The translations under genes were made by a program, and so were the position numbers. This document shows, in pieces, positions 18,013-28,080 of a DNA stretch of 64,000 nt. Origin of the DNA: Helcobacillus massiliensis (GTDB lineage Bacteria > Actinomycetota > Actinomycetes > Actinomycetales > Dermabacteraceae); the NCBI RefSeq assembly GCF_014191425.1, contig NZ_JACHWP010000001.1, forward strand, positions 1 to 64,000, written 5' to 3'. The notes beneath the pieces were generated by a model that was not told the DNA's origin, ran no database searches, and saw nothing but the letters and a program-made list of their open reading frames with translations. Each line of letters begins with the position of its first letter. Within the stretch, counting starts at the first letter, position 1.

Positions 18013-18888
18013 GTGACCACAGCGCCCGCAGCCCCGGCTGCCCCGGCCCCGTCGGCGCGCCGCAAGCGCAGCGCCGGACGGAATCTGCCCGCCGCCATCG
18101 GCGTGGGCGTGGTGCTCTGCGCCATCCTGCTGGGCGTGTTCTACCTGGTGCCGGCGCTGCTGCCCGCCCTCGTCGCGATCGCGGCGGTGCTGGCCACCCT
18201 CGAGGTGTCCCACGCGCTCGGCAGCGCCAACCTGCGGGTCCCCGCGGCGCCGCTGCTGGTGGCGGCCGTCGGCATCGTCGTGTGCACCACCGTGTACGGG
18301 GCCGACGGCATGCTGATCTCCACCGCCGCTGGCGCTGTCGTCCTGATCCTGTGGCGCGCCGTGGAGGCGACCGGGCTGATGGCGATCCGGGACGTGGTGG
18401 CGGGGATCTTCACCCTCATCTGGGTGCCGTTCCTCGGCAGCTTCACCCTCCTGCTCGCCCAGCAGCCGAGCGCCAGCCACAAGCTGATGCTCGCCCTGCT
18501 GATCCCCATCGCCTCCGACACCGGCGGCTACATCGCCGGTGTCCTGTTCGGCCGCCACCCGATGGCGCCGACCATCAGCCCGAAGAAGACCTGGGAGGGC
18601 ATGGCCGGCTCCCTCCTCTTCGGCGTCGCCGGCGGCACCGCTGTGGGGGCACTGCTGCTGCCTGAGGAGCTCGGCGCCCTCTTCGGCGGCGTCTTCGGCG
18701 CCCTCATCGTGGTGATCTCCACCATCGGCGACCTCACCGAGTCCCTGCTGAAGCGCGACCTCGGCATCAAGGACATGGGCGACCTCCTGCCCGGCCACGG
18801 CGGCATCATGGACCGTCTCGACTCGATCCTGCTCGCCGTCCCGACCCTGTTCATCCTGCTGTGGATCCTGGAGGCCGTGAATGGCTGA
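18013..18888 (+). CDS. cdsA: Phosphatidate cytidylyltransferase
   Basis: Makes CDP-diacylglycerol from phosphatidic acid, the branch point of phospholipid synthesis and the substrate of PgsA later in this window. The 291-residue integral membrane protein has about eight hydrophobic segments and the CdsA signature: [61 protein letters not shown]. The start is GTG 18013 after a short Pro/Ala/Arg-rich leader. Its end overlaps rlmN by eight bases. Confidence 0.95.
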   Translation: MTTAPAAPAAPAPSARRKRSAGRNLPAAIGVGVVLCAILLGVFYLVPALLPALVAIAAVLATLEVSHALGSANLRVPAAPLLVAAVGIVVCTTVYGADGMLISTAAGAVVLILWRAVEATGLMAIRDVVAGIFTLIWVPFLGSFTLLLAQQPSASHKLMLALLIPIASDTGGYIAGVLFGRHPMAPTISPKKTWEGMAGSLLFGVAGGTAVGALLLPEELGALFGGVFGALIVVISTIGDLTESLLKRDLGIKDMGDLLPGHGGIMDRLDSILLAVPTLFILLWILEAVNG

Positions 18889-20224
18889 CACCCCCGACCG
18901 TCCTGCGAACCCCCGCACTGACGCAGCGCCCGGCACCGGAGCGCGCCCCACCGGCAGCGGCCTCGCCGTCCCCAAGGACCTCTCCCGCGAGGTCGTGAAG
19001 GGCGAGAAGGTCATGCTCGCCCCCGGCCAGCTGCAGCTGCGCCCCACCCGCCGCGGCAAACCGCCTGCGCATCTCGCGGACCTCACCCTCGCCGAACGGC
19101 AGGACGCGGTGAAGGAACTGGGTCTGCCGGCGTTCCGCGCCAAGCAGCTGTCCACCCACTACTTCGAGCACTACACCACCGACCCGGAACGGATGACCGA
19201 CCTGCCGAAGGACCGCCGGGAGGAGCTCGCAGAGCACTTCTTCCCGACGCTGCTGACCAAGGTCAGCCAGCAGGCCGCGGACCACGGCGCCACCCAGAAG
19301 TTCCTCTGGAAGCTGTTCGACGGCTCCATGGTCGAGTCCGTGCTGATGCGCTACTCCAACCGCGTCACCCTCTGCATCTCCTCCGAAGCGGGCTGCGGCA
19401 TGAACTGCCCGTTCTGCGCCACCGGCCAGCTCGGCCTCACCCGCAATCTCTCCGCCGCGGAGATCCTCGAACAGGTCCGCATCGCCAACCGCATGCTCGC
19501 CGACGGGGAGATCCCCGGCGGGCCCGGCCGCGTCTCGAACATCGTGTTCATGGGCATGGGGGAGCCGCTGGCGAACTACCGGCCCGTCGCCACCGTCTGC
19601 AAGCGCCTCAACGCGCCCGCGCCCGAGGGCTTCGGCATGAGCGCCCGCAACATCACGGTGTCCACCGTCGGCCTCGCCGCCGCGGTCCGCAAGCTGGTGC
19701 GCGAAGAGATCCCCGTGACCCTCGCCGTGTCCCTGCACGCCCCGGACGACGAGCTGCGCAACGAACTCGTCCCCATCAACCAGCGGTTCGACGTCGACGA
19801 CATCCTCTCCGCCGCCTACGAGTACTTCCAGGCGACCGGCCGCCGCGTCTCCATCGAATACGCGCTCATCCGCGACATCAACGACCAGGCGGAGCGCGCC
19901 GAACTGCTCGCCCGCCGCCTCATCGACAAGGGCGGCGCCGGCTGGATCCACGTCAACCCGATCCCGCTGAACCCGGTGCCGGGATCCAAATGGACCGCCT
20001 CCGACCCCCAGGTCGCGAAGCGGTTCGTGGAGACGCTGCGCAGCCACGGCATCTCCACCACCGTCCGCGACACCCGCGGCAGCGACATCGACGGCGCCTG
20101 CGGCCAGCTCGCCGCCACCGTCGTCGAATCCGACTCCCGCCGAGAGGACCGCGAAGCCCGCGTCGCCCGGGTGGAGCAGGTCGCGTCCGCTACAGTGTCC
20201 GAGCAGCCGAAGGAGAGGACCTAA
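18881..20224 (+). CDS. rlmN: Dual-specificity RNA methyltransferase RlmN
   Basis: Radical-SAM enzyme that makes m2A2503 in 23S rRNA and m2A37 in some tRNAs. The 447-residue protein has the cluster motif C172xMNC176PFC179 ([15 protein letters not shown]), [19 protein letters not shown] and [17 protein letters not shown]. The N-terminal 60 residues and C-terminal ~45 residues extend beyond the usual core, making it longer than the E. coli enzyme. The ATG overlaps cdsA by eight bases, so the two are coupled. Confidence 0.96.
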   Translation: MADTPDRPANPRTDAAPGTGARPTGSGLAVPKDLSREVVKGEKVMLAPGQLQLRPTRRGKPPAHLADLTLAERQDAVKELGLPAFRAKQLSTHYFEHYTTDPERMTDLPKDRREELAEHFFPTLLTKVSQQAADHGATQKFLWKLFDGSMVESVLMRYSNRVTLCISSEAGCGMNCPFCATGQLGLTRNLSAAEILEQVRIANRMLADGEIPGGPGRVSNIVFMGMGEPLANYRPVATVCKRLNAPAPEGFGMSARNITVSTVGLAAAVRKLVREEIPVTLAVSLHAPDDELRNELVPINQRFDVDDILSAAYEYFQATGRRVSIEYALIRDINDQAERAELLARRLIDKGGAGWIHVNPIPLNPVPGSKWTASDPQVAKRFVETLRSHGISTTVRDTRGSDIDGACGQLAATVVESDSRREDREARVARVEQVASATVSEQPKERT

Positions 20225-20773
20225 GTGAGCACGTCATTCGAGAAGGTCGGGCGGTTCAGCCAGGGTTACAGCATCCGCGAAGTCGACGACTTCCTGGAGC
20301 GCGCCCGCGCCGCCTACGAGACCGGCACCGGCGACTTCGACCCCGACACCATCGCCACGGTCGACTTCGCCGCTGAGCGCGGCGGCTACAACATGGGCAT
20401 CGTCGACGAAGCCCTCGACCGCCTCGCCGACGCGTTCGCGCTGAAGAAGCGCGACGAATCGATCGACGCCCACGGCGAGGACGCCTGGATCGCCGGTCTG
20501 CTGGAGCGCGCCGACGTCCTCGAGGAGCGCCTGCGCCGCCCCGCCGGTGAGCGCTTCGCCCCCGGCCCCGCCGGTGAGCCCTCCTACGACCGCGCCGACG
20601 TCGACGCCCTCTGCGACCAGCTGCTCGCCTACTTCACCGAGAGCCATCCCATGAGCGTCGACGATGTGCGCCGCGCCGCGTTCCGCCGCCGCAAGGGCGC
20701 CGACGGGTACTCCGAAGCCGTCGTCGACGTCTACCTCGACCACGTCGCCCGCCTCATGGCGTCCGTCCCGTGA
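20225..20773 (+). CDS. DivIVA-type (DivI1A) domain-repeat protein
   Basis: A 182-residue protein built from DivI1A-like segments: GYSIREVDDFLERARAAY, VDFAAERGGYNMGIVDEALDRLADAF, then a second copy DRADVDALCDQLLAYF and VRRAAFRRRKGADGYSEAVVDVYLDHVARLM. No long coiled coil follows, so it is not a classical polar-growth DivIVA/Wag31. Small proteins of this sort occur between rlmN and dxr in related actinobacteria. The GTG immediately follows the rlmN stop; the stop overlaps the dxr start (GTGA). Function is unknown. Confidence 0.85.
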   Translation: MSTSFEKVGRFSQGYSIREVDDFLERARAAYETGTGDFDPDTIATVDFAAERGGYNMGIVDEALDRLADAFALKKRDESIDAHGEDAWIAGLLERADVLEERLRRPAGERFAPGPAGEPSYDRADVDALCDQLLAYFTESHPMSVDDVRRAAFRRRKGADGYSEAVVDVYLDHVARLMASVP

Positions 20774-21966
20774 CCAGCGCCCGCCTCACGATCCTCGGCT
20801 CCACCGGCTCCATCGGCACCCAGGCCGTGGACGTCATCACCCGCTACCCGGACCTGGCGCGGGTGCACGCCCTCGCCGCGACCGGGTCGAGGCCGCAGCT
20901 GCTCGCCGAGCAGATCGCCCGCCTGCAGCCGCGCACCGTCGCCGTCGCCGATGACGCCCGCGTCGACGACGTGCAGCGGGCACTGCACGAGCTGGGGGAG
21001 GACCCGTCGGCCCTGGAGTTCACCGCCGGCCCCGGCGCCGTCATCGACGCCGCCGGCGACCTCGGCAGCGACGACGTCGTGCTCAACGCGATGACGGGAT
21101 CCGTCGGCCTCGCACCCTCCCTCGCCGCCCTCGACTCCGGCGCCCGGCTCGCCCTCGCCAACAAGGAGACCCTCATCGCCGGCGGGTCCCTCGTGCGCGA
21201 GCGCGCCGCCGACGGGCAGCTGCTGCCCGTGGACTCCGAACACACCGCCATCGCCGAATGCCTCGCCGGGATGCGGCCCGAGCACATCCGCCGGCTCGTC
21301 ATCACCGCCTCCGGCGGACCCTTCCGCGGCCGCACCCGCGCCGAGCTCGGGGACGTCACCCCCGCCGACGCCCTCGCCCACCCCACCTGGGACATGGGCC
21401 GCGTCATCACCACCAACTCCGCCACCCTCGTCAACAAGGCCCTCGAAGTCATCGAAGCATGCTGGCTGTTCGACCTCCCCGAGGACCGCGTGGACACCGT
21501 GGTGCACCCCCAGTCCATCGTCCACTCCATGGTGACTGCGACCGACGGATCCACCATCGCGCAGGCCTCCCCGCCGGACATGCGGCTCGCCATCGGCTGG
21601 GCCCTCGCCCACCCCGACCGGCTCGAAGGCCTCGCCACCGAGCTCGACTTCACCACCGCGCAGTCCTGGACGTTCGAACCGCTGGACGAGGACACGTTCC
21701 CCGCGATCCGCATCGCCCGCGCGGCGCACCGCGACGGCGGCACCCGCATGGCGCAGTTCAACGCCGCCAACGAAGAGTTCGTCGATGCCTTCCACGAGGG
21801 CCGCATCGGCTTCCTGCAGATCGTCGACCTCATCCGGGACGTCCTCGACGACCCCGCCTCGCCCCGCACAGACCCCACCGGCGTGGAGGACGTGCAGGCC
21901 GCCGAGACATGGGCGCGGACCCGGGCGCACGAGCTGATCGATCAGACCGAAGCCGCCAGCCGATGA
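20770..21966 (+). CDS. dxr: 1-deoxy-D-xylulose 5-phosphate reductoisomerase
   Basis: Second step of the MEP isoprenoid pathway, converting DXP to MEP with NADPH. The 398-residue protein starts with the NADPH motif LTILGSTGSIGTQAVDVI and has LANKETLIAGG, PVDSEHTAIAECL, ITASGGPF, HPTWDMGRVITTNSATLVNKALEVIEACWLFD and VVHPQSIVHSMV. GTG 20770 overlaps the previous stop. It shares the pathway with ispG in this same cluster. Confidence 0.97.
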   Translation: MTSARLTILGSTGSIGTQAVDVITRYPDLARVHALAATGSRPQLLAEQIARLQPRTVAVADDARVDDVQRALHELGEDPSALEFTAGPGAVIDAAGDLGSDDVVLNAMTGSVGLAPSLAALDSGARLALANKETLIAGGSLVRERAADGQLLPVDSEHTAIAECLAGMRPEHIRRLVITASGGPFRGRTRAELGDVTPADALAHPTWDMGRVITTNSATLVNKALEVIEACWLFDLPEDRVDTVVHPQSIVHSMVTATDGSTIAQASPPDMRLAIGWALAHPDRLEGLATELDFTTAQSWTFEPLDEDTFPAIRIARAAHRDGGTRMAQFNAANEEFVDAFHEGRIGFLQIVDLIRDVLDDPASPRTDPTGVEDVQAAETWARTRAHELIDQTEAASR

Positions 21967-23306
21967 GCGCCCTGCTGTACGCGCTCGGCATCCTCCTCAT
22001 CGGCATCGGGCTCGCCGTCTCCATCGCCCTGCACGAAATCGGCCACCTCGTGCCCGCGAAGAGGTTCGGGGTGCGGGTCACGCAGTACATGATCGGGTTC
22101 GGCCCCACCGTCTGGTCGCGCCGCCGCGGCGAAACCGAATACGGCATCAAAGCGATCCCGCTGGGCGGCTACATCCGCATGATCGGCATGTACCCGCCGC
22201 ACAAGGGGGACGCCCCCGGCACCATCCGCGAGGACTCCACCGGCTTTTTTCAGCAGATGTCCGACGAGGCCAAGGAATGGGAGTCCTCCCAGTACAGCCC
22301 CGAGGAGCAGCACCGCACCTTCGTCAACCTCAGCGTGCCGAAGAAGCTCGCCGTCATGCTCGGCGGGCCGTTCATGAACCTTGTGCTCAGCGTGCTGCTC
22401 CTCGCCGTGCTGCTGATCGGCTTCGGCCTGCCCACCACCACCGCCGAGGTGAAGTCCGTGTCGCAGTGCGTGGTGCCCGCCACCGCGCCGCCCGACGCCG
22501 ACTGCGCGGGCATGCCGCCAGCGCCCGCCGCGGCCGCCGGCATTCGCCCCGGGGACGAGATCACCGCCATCGCCGGCGAACCCGTCGGCGACTTCCAGGA
22601 CCTCTCCCGGATCGTCCGCGCCCACCCCGACCAGGAGATCGAAGTGGAGCTCGTGCGCGACGGCGCGCCGATGACGCTCACCGTCACGCCCCTGTCCAAC
22701 GACGTGGTGTCGCTGGACGCCGACGGGCGCCCCATCATCGGTGAGGACGGCGCGCCCCGCACCGAGAAGGCCGGTTTCCTCGGCGTCTCCGGCACCCAGG
22801 CGATGGTGCGCCAGCCCATCACCTCCCTGCCCGGCATGGTGTGGGACACCTTCGCCGGCACCGCGAAGGTGGTGCTGACCCTGCCGATGCGGCTGTGGGA
22901 CATCGGCGTCACCGTGTTCTCCGACCAGCCCCGCGACCCCAACGGCCCCCTTGGTGTGGTGGGCGTGTCCCGCCTCGCCGGTGAGGTCGTCTCGGCCGAC
23001 GCCCCCGGGTTCGAGGCGAAGGAGCGCGCCTTCACCCTCATCTCGATGCTGGCGTCGCTGAACATGGCGCTGTTCGTGTTCAACCTGATCCCACTGATGC
23101 CGCTGGACGGCGGGCACGTGCTCGGCGCCCTCATCGAAGGAGCTCGGCGGCAGGCGGCGCGACTGCGGGGCCGCCCCGACCCGGGACCGGTGGACATGTC
23201 GCGCATGCTGCCGGTGACGAATGTGGTCGCGCTCGCGTTCATCGGCATGAGCGTGCTGCTGCTGTATGCGGATATCGTGAAGCCCATCCGAATGTTCGGG
23301 CCCTGA
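21963..23306 (+). CDS. Site-2 intramembrane metalloprotease (RseP/Rip1 family)
   Basis: Membrane zinc protease that cleaves within membrane helices, typically anti-sigma factors (Rip1 in mycobacteria). The 447-residue protein has the metal motif HEIGH (H24, E25, H28) in the first membrane helix, a PDZ-like domain (about residues 170-250, IRPGDEITAIAGEPVGDFQDL) and the third metal ligand in NLIPLMPLDGGHVLG. ATG 21963 overlaps the dxr stop. dxr-rip-ispG is a conserved order (Rv2870c-Rv2869c-Rv2868c). Confidence 0.95.
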   Translation: MSALLYALGILLIGIGLAVSIALHEIGHLVPAKRFGVRVTQYMIGFGPTVWSRRRGETEYGIKAIPLGGYIRMIGMYPPHKGDAPGTIREDSTGFFQQMSDEAKEWESSQYSPEEQHRTFVNLSVPKKLAVMLGGPFMNLVLSVLLLAVLLIGFGLPTTTAEVKSVSQCVVPATAPPDADCAGMPPAPAAAAGIRPGDEITAIAGEPVGDFQDLSRIVRAHPDQEIEVELVRDGAPMTLTVTPLSNDVVSLDADGRPIIGEDGAPRTEKAGFLGVSGTQAMVRQPITSLPGMVWDTFAGTAKVVLTLPMRLWDIGVTVFSDQPRDPNGPLGVVGVSRLAGEVVSADAPGFEAKERAFTLISMLASLNMALFVFNLIPLMPLDGGHVLGALIEGARRQAARLRGRPDPGPVDMSRMLPVTNVVALAFIGMSVLLLYADIVKPIRMFGP

Positions 23307-23307
23307 G

Positions 23308-23336
23308 CTGACTCTCCAGGCGGTCTGCGCGATAAT
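23308..23336 (+). promoter_or_regulatory. ispG promoter, leaderless type
   Basis: CTGACT (23308-23313), a 17-bp spacer and GATAAT (23331-23336); the -10 ends 6 nt before GTG 23343. It is the best full promoter in the window and shows ispG can be expressed apart from dxr-rip. Confidence 0.6.
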
Positions 23337-23342
23337 GACGAC

Positions 23343-24500
23343 GTGAGTACTCCGTCTGTGAACCTTGGCATTCCGTCCGTCCGAGAGACCCCCGTCATCT
23401 CCCCGCGCAGGCCCACGCGGAAGGTGCGACTCGGCGACATCCACGTGGGCGGCGACGCACCCGTCACCGTGCAGTCGATGACCACCACCCCCACGCACGA
23501 CATCAACGCGACCCTGCAGCAGATCGCCGAGCTCACCGCCGCCGGCTGCGACATCGTGCGCGTGGCGTGCCCCCGCCAGGAGGACGCGGACGCCCTGCCC
23601 GCCATCGCCGCGAAGGCACAGATCCCCGTCATCGCCGACATCCACTTCCAGCCGAAGTACGTGTTCGCCGCGATCGAAGCCGGCTGCGCCGGTGTGCGCG
23701 TCAACCCCGGCAACATCCGCCGCTTCGACGACCAGGTCAAGGAGATCGCGAAGGCCGCCAGTGACCACGGCACCGCGCTGCGCATCGGCGTCAATGCCGG
23801 CTCCATCGACCCGCGCATGATGAAGGGCGACCGCGTCACCCCCGAAGCGCTCGTCGCATCCGCGAAGTGGGAGGCGTCCCTGTTCGAGGAGCACGGCTTC
23901 CACGACTTCGCCATCTCCGTGAAGCACAACGACCCCGTCATCATGGTGGACGCGTACCGTCAGCTGTCCGCAGAGGGCGACTGGCCGCTGCACCTCGGCG
24001 TCACCGAGGCCGGCCCCGCGTTCCAGGGCACCATCAAGTCGTCCGTCGCGTTCGGCATCCTGCTCGGTGAGGGCATCGGCGACACCATCCGCGTGTCCCT
24101 GTCGGCCCCGCCGGTGGAGGAGGTGAAGGTGGGCAACCAGATCCTCGAGTCGCTCAACCTGAAGCCCCGCAAGCTCGACATCGTCTCCTGCCCCTCCTGC
24201 GGCCGTGCCCAGGTGGACGTCTACACCCTCGCCGACGAGGTCACCGAAGGCCTCAAGGGCCTGGAGGCACCGCTGCGCGTCGCCGTCATGGGCTGCGTGG
24301 TCAACGGTCCCGGTGAGGCCCGCGAAGCGGACCTCGGCGTGGCCTCCGGCAACGGCAAGGGGCAGATCTTCGTCAAGGGCAAGGTCATCAAGACCGTCCC
24401 CGAGGCGGAGATCGTGCCGGTCCTCCTCGAAGAGGCGAAGCGCATCGCCGCGGAGATGGACGCCCCGTCGGGCACGCCCGACGTCTCCGTCGGCGCCTGA
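23343..24500 (+). CDS. ispG: 4-hydroxy-3-methylbut-2-en-1-yl diphosphate synthase
   Basis: Iron-sulfur enzyme of the MEP pathway (MEcPP to HMBPP). The 385-residue protein has [57 protein letters not shown] and the cluster cysteines in [11 protein letters not shown] and [13 protein letters not shown] 23343 follows a full promoter by 6 nt with no SD. The downstream GNAT gene lies in the same reading frame, separated by the TGA at 24498. Confidence 0.97.
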   Translation: MSTPSVNLGIPSVRETPVISPRRPTRKVRLGDIHVGGDAPVTVQSMTTTPTHDINATLQQIAELTAAGCDIVRVACPRQEDADALPAIAAKAQIPVIADIHFQPKYVFAAIEAGCAGVRVNPGNIRRFDDQVKEIAKAASDHGTALRIGVNAGSIDPRMMKGDRVTPEALVASAKWEASLFEEHGFHDFAISVKHNDPVIMVDAYRQLSAEGDWPLHLGVTEAGPAFQGTIKSSVAFGILLGEGIGDTIRVSLSAPPVEEVKVGNQILESLNLKPRKLDIVSCPSCGRAQVDVYTLADEVTEGLKGLEAPLRVAVMGCVVNGPGEAREADLGVASGNGKGQIFVKGKVIKTVPEAEIVPVLLEEAKRIAAEMDAPSGTPDVSVGA

Positions 24501-24581
24501 GGACCCGAGCACCCGGGGGTCCTCATCAGCCGCTCCATCGACCGATCGGTCGTCGACCTGTTCCGTCGGCAGACCTCCGCC

Positions 24582-25409
24582 GTGCGGCCGCTCACCACGG
24601 CCACCGCACCCGCCGCGATCGCCCTGCTGGAACAGGACCCGATCGACAACGCCCTCGCCGGCAGTCGACTCGTCGACATCACCGGCACCCGCATGCTGTC
24701 CCGTGAGTTCTCCGGACTCTTCCACCGCGGTGACCTGACCGCGCTGCTGTGGCACGGCATCAGCCTGTCCGTCATGGGGGAGGTGTCCCAGGGGGACCTC
24801 GAACTGCTGGCGGAGAGGGCGCGTCGGGCCCGCCGCGAATACGCGAGCGTGGTGGGGCCGAGCCGGGACGTGGCGCGGCTGTGGCCCCTGGTGCGGTCCT
24901 CCCTGGGCCGGCCGCGGGAGTTCCGGTGGACGCAGCTGATGATGCTCGCCGACCAGCGGCCCAGCGTCGCCCCGTCCGACGAACTGCGCTTCGCCCGCCC
25001 CGAGGAAGCGGACCTCGTGTTCCCCGCCGCCGTCGCGATGTTCAAGGAGGAGGTCGGCACCGACCCCACCGCATGGGACGGCGGCCGCTCCTACCGGGAC
25101 CGGGTCGAGCAGCTGATCGCCGAGCGCCGCACCGCGGTGGTGCGCCGCGGCGACGACATCGTCTTCAAAGCGGATGTGGGGGCCATCTTCGGTCCCGTCG
25201 CGCAGATCCACGGGGTGTGGACCGCCCCCGCTGAACGGGGGAAGGGCCTCGGCTCAGCGGCGATGGCGCGGGCCGTGCAGCTGTTCCAGCTGCAGCACAG
25301 CACCCCGCAGGTGACGCTGTACGTCAACGACTTCAACAGCGCAGCCCGCCGCGCCTACACGCAGGCGGGGTTCCGGCAGGTGGGGGAGTTCGCCTCCCTG
25401 CTGTTCTAG
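24582..25409 (+). CDS. GNAT acetyltransferase with N-terminal DUF4081-like domain
   Basis: A 275-residue protein. The N-terminal ~130 residues resemble DUF4081 (LLEQDPIDNALAGSRLV, GLFHRGDLTALLWHG), and the C-terminal GNAT fold has the acetyl-CoA loop GVWTAPAERGKGLGSAAMARAVQ and [30 protein letters not shown]. It matches Rv2867c, which also follows ispG. GTG 24582 is the first canonical start, but it lacks an SD. The 27 codons between the ispG stop and 24582 are open and protein-like (VLISRSIDRSVVDLFRRQ), so a non-canonical start nearer 24525 is possible. It converges on the alarmone synthetase, sharing CTAG. Confidence 0.88.
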   Translation: MRPLTTATAPAAIALLEQDPIDNALAGSRLVDITGTRMLSREFSGLFHRGDLTALLWHGISLSVMGEVSQGDLELLAERARRARREYASVVGPSRDVARLWPLVRSSLGRPREFRWTQLMMLADQRPSVAPSDELRFARPEEADLVFPAAVAMFKEEVGTDPTAWDGGRSYRDRVEQLIAERRTAVVRRGDDIVFKADVGAIFGPVAQIHGVWTAPAERGKGLGSAAMARAVQLFQLQHSTPQVTLYVNDFNSAARRAYTQAGFRQVGEFASLLF

Positions 25410-26143
25410 ACCGAGTCGCTCGGGTTCTGCGCACGGTGGGCGTCGGCGCGGATCTGGGTCATCTGCGCATCCAGGTCACGGGAGGACTGCGCGATCTGCC
25501 GCAGCTCGTCCCGCAGATGCTGCGGCAGCTGACCGGAGAACTTGTACGCGAGCTCATGCTCCACACTGGACCAGAAGTCCATCGCGATGGTGCGGATCTG
25601 GATCTCCACCGGCACGTGCACCGTCCCGGTGGACAGGAACACCGGCACCTCCACGATGAGGTGGAGGGAGCGGTAGCCCGATTCCTTCGGCTCTGCGATG
25701 TAGTCCTTCTCCTCCACCACGGTCACATCGGGCTGGGAGGACAGCAGCTGCGCCATCCGGTAGCAGTCCTCGGTGTAGATGCAGGTGATGCGCAGGCCCG
25801 CGATGTCCCGCACGCCGTCGCGCAGGCCCTCCAGGGTGTGGGCGCAGTCGGTGCGGATCATCTTGTCGAGGATCGAGTCGATGCTCTTCACCCGGTGCTT
25901 GATGTGCTCGATCGGGTTGTGCTCGCCGCGGGCGGTCATCTCCTCGTTGAGGATCTGCACCTTCGTGAGCATCTCCCGCAGACCGAAGTGGTACGGCAGC
26001 AGCACTTCGCCGAGCCGGCGCCGCACGGTGCGCATCGCCTCGTTCTCCGCGGTGCCGTCGGCCGCGAGAGCGCTGACCAGGGCGGCCTTCGCGCTCATCG
26101 GGGCGATGGGCGGGGTGTCGTCGACGGACTGGGCGGTGGGCAT
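25406..26143 (-). CDS. Small alarmone synthetase (RelA/SpoT synthetase domain)
   Basis: A 245-residue stand-alone (p)ppGpp synthetase of the RelP/RelQ (YjbM/YwaC) type: no HD hydrolase, TGS or ACT domain. Synthetase motifs are [41 protein letters not shown] and [23 protein letters not shown]. Such enzymes raise alarmone levels in response to expression rather than to stalled ribosomes. ATG 26143 is used; ATG at residue 16 is an alternative. It is divergent from proS and convergent with the GNAT gene, sharing the CTAG palindrome as both stops. Confidence 0.93.
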   Translation of the reverse strand: MPTAQSVDDTPPIAPMSAKAALVSALAADGTAENEAMRTVRRRLGEVLLPYHFGLREMLTKVQILNEEMTARGEHNPIEHIKHRVKSIDSILDKMIRTDCAHTLEGLRDGVRDIAGLRITCIYTEDCYRMAQLLSSQPDVTVVEEKDYIAEPKESGYRSLHLIVEVPVFLSTGTVHVPVEIQIRTIAMDFWSSVEHELAYKFSGQLPQHLRDELRQIAQSSRDLDAQMTQIRADAHRAQNPSDSV

Positions 26144-26215
26144 GGTGGGCGAACCTCGTCGGGCAGGGGAGCAGCGGGCGGCGGATGGCGTGTGCGGGGG
26201 CTCTCAGGAGCCCGA

Positions 26216-26221
26216 TACACT
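26216..26221 (+). promoter_or_regulatory. Candidate -10 box for proS
   Basis: TACACT lies 41 nt before the proS ATG in the divergent proS/alarmone-synthetase region. No clear -35. Confidence 0.4.
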
Positions 26222-26262
26222 GGCCGCACCGACCATCCATCTTCGCCCAGGAGGCTCAACAG

Positions 26263-28044
26263 ATGCTCCGAATGTCCACGGCGTTCCTGCGCACACTGCG
26301 CGACAACCCGGCCGATGCCGAGGTCGCCAGCCACCAGCTCCTCGTCCGAGCGGGCTACATCCGCCGCGCAGCGCCGGGCATCTACACGTGGCTTCCGCTG
26401 GGGCTGAAGGTGCTGCGCAAAGTCGAGCAGATCGTCCGCGAAGAGATGGACGCCGCCGGCAGCCAGGAGCTCCTGTTCCCGGGCCTGCTGCCCCGCGAAC
26501 CCTACGAAGCGACCGATCGCTGGGCCGAGTACGGCGACAACCTGTTCCGCCTGCAGGACCGCAAGGGCGCGGACATGCTGCTCGCTCCCACGCACGAGGA
26601 GATGTTCACCCTCGCGGTGAAGGACCTCTGCAGCTCCTACAAGGACCTGCCGCTGTCGCTGTACCAGATCCAGCACAAGTACCGCGACGAGCTGCGTCCC
26701 CGCGCCGGCCTGCTGCGGGTGCGCGAATTCGTGATGAAGGACGCCTACTCGTTCGACATCGACGACGAGGGCCTGCACCGCTCCTACGCGCAGATGCGCG
26801 AGGCGTACAAGCGGGTGTTCGAGCGCCTCGGCCTGGAGGTCGTGATCGCGAAGGCGGATGCGGGTGCGATGGGCGGCTCCCAGTCGGAGGAGTTCCTCCA
26901 CCCCACTGAGATCGGTGAGGACACCCTGGTGATGTCCGACGGCGGCTACGCCGCGAACGTCGAGGCCGTCACCACGGTCGCGCCGGAGCCGCTGACCGCG
27001 GAGCAGATCGCCGAGCTGCCCGCCGCCCGCACCGCCCGCACCCCGGGGGCCTCCACCATCGCCTCCCTCGTGGACCACCTCAACGAGGCGCAGCCCCGCG
27101 AGGACGGCCGCGCCTGGGAGAAGAGCGACACCCTCAAGGCGCTCGCCTACATCACCATCGACGCCGATGGGGCGGAGGAGCCGCTGCTGGTGATGATCCC
27201 CGGTGATCGCGAGGCCGATGAGAAGCGCCTCGAAGTGGCGCTCGCACCGCGCGAGTTCCGTCCCTTCACCGAGGACGACTTCACCAGGCATCCGCAGTTC
27301 GCGAAGGGCTACATCGGTCCCGTCGGCTTCGGCCTCGACACCGACGCCGGCGCCAACGGGATCCGCGTGCTGGTGGATCCGCGCGTTCAGGCCGGCACCG
27401 TGTGGGTCGCCGGGGCGAACAGCGCGGACGAGCACACCATCGGACTGGTCGCCGGCCGCGACTTCCAGGCCGACGGGTTCATCGAAGCAGCAGAGGTCCG
27501 CGACGGCGACCAGGCGCCGGACGGCTCCGGCCCGCTGCGCCTCACCCGCGGCATGGAGATGGGGCACATCTTCGAACTGGGCCGCAAGTACGCCGAAGCG
27601 CTCGACCTGCAGGTGCTGGACCAGAACGGCAAGCAGAAGACCGTCACGATGGGCTCCTACGGCATCGGTGTGACCCGCGCGGTCGCCGCCATCGCCGAGA
27701 AGCACCACGACGAGAAGGGCCTCGCCTGGCCGCGCAGCATCGCCCCGATGGACGTGCACGTGCTCGCAACCGGCAAGGGCACCGAGGTGTTCGAGAAGGC
27801 GGAGGAGATCGTCGCCGCCCTCGAAGCGGAGGGCCTGGACGTTCTGTTCGACGACCGCCCGAAGGTGTCCCCGGGTGTGAAGTTCAAGGACTCCGAACTG
27901 CTCGGCATCCCCACCTCCGTGGTGATCGGACGGTCCCTCGCGGACGGCGTTGTGGAGGTGCGCGACCGCGCCAGCGGCAGCATCGACGAGGTGTCCCCGG
28001 ACGAGGTGGTCGCCCGCGTCCTGCAGCAGGTGCGCGAGGGCTGA
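26263..28044 (+). CDS. proS: Prolyl-tRNA synthetase (bacterial type)
   Basis: Class II synthetase charging tRNA-Pro. The 593-residue protein starts [36 protein letters not shown] and carries motif 2 ([27 protein letters not shown]) and motif 3 ([17 protein letters not shown]). The INS editing domain between motifs 2 and 3 (about residues 225-400) marks the long bacterial form. ATG 26263 follows aggaggctcaacag, a strong SD. A run of ten C residues starts one base after the stop. Confidence 0.97.
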   Translation: MLRMSTAFLRTLRDNPADAEVASHQLLVRAGYIRRAAPGIYTWLPLGLKVLRKVEQIVREEMDAAGSQELLFPGLLPREPYEATDRWAEYGDNLFRLQDRKGADMLLAPTHEEMFTLAVKDLCSSYKDLPLSLYQIQHKYRDELRPRAGLLRVREFVMKDAYSFDIDDEGLHRSYAQMREAYKRVFERLGLEVVIAKADAGAMGGSQSEEFLHPTEIGEDTLVMSDGGYAANVEAVTTVAPEPLTAEQIAELPAARTARTPGASTIASLVDHLNEAQPREDGRAWEKSDTLKALAYITIDADGAEEPLLVMIPGDREADEKRLEVALAPREFRPFTEDDFTRHPQFAKGYIGPVGFGLDTDAGANGIRVLVDPRVQAGTVWVAGANSADEHTIGLVAGRDFQADGFIEAAEVRDGDQAPDGSGPLRLTRGMEMGHIFELGRKYAEALDLQVLDQNGKQKTVTMGSYGIGVTRAVAAIAEKHHDEKGLAWPRSIAPMDVHVLATGKGTEVFEKAEEIVAALEAEGLDVLFDDRPKVSPGVKFKDSELLGIPTSVVIGRSLADGVVEVRDRASGSIDEVSPDEVVARVLQQVREG

Positions 28045-28045
28045 G

Positions 28046-28055
28046 CCCCCCCCCC
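28046..28055. repeat. C10 homopolymer after proS
   Basis: Ten consecutive C residues sit between the convergent proS and DUF4439 lipoprotein genes, outside coding sequence. Such tracts are prone to slippage and to sequencing error. Confidence 0.8.
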
Positions 28056-28080
28056 AGCAGGCGGCCCCGCGCGGCGGGCA

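Noticed and set aside
21942-25211. A 1089-residue open frame on the minus strand
   Set aside because: It lies antisense to the site-2 protease, ispG and GNAT genes, which have clear family motifs; its translation is low-complexity (Val/Gly/Ala/His/Asp) with no domain, a normal by-product of high-GC codon bias.
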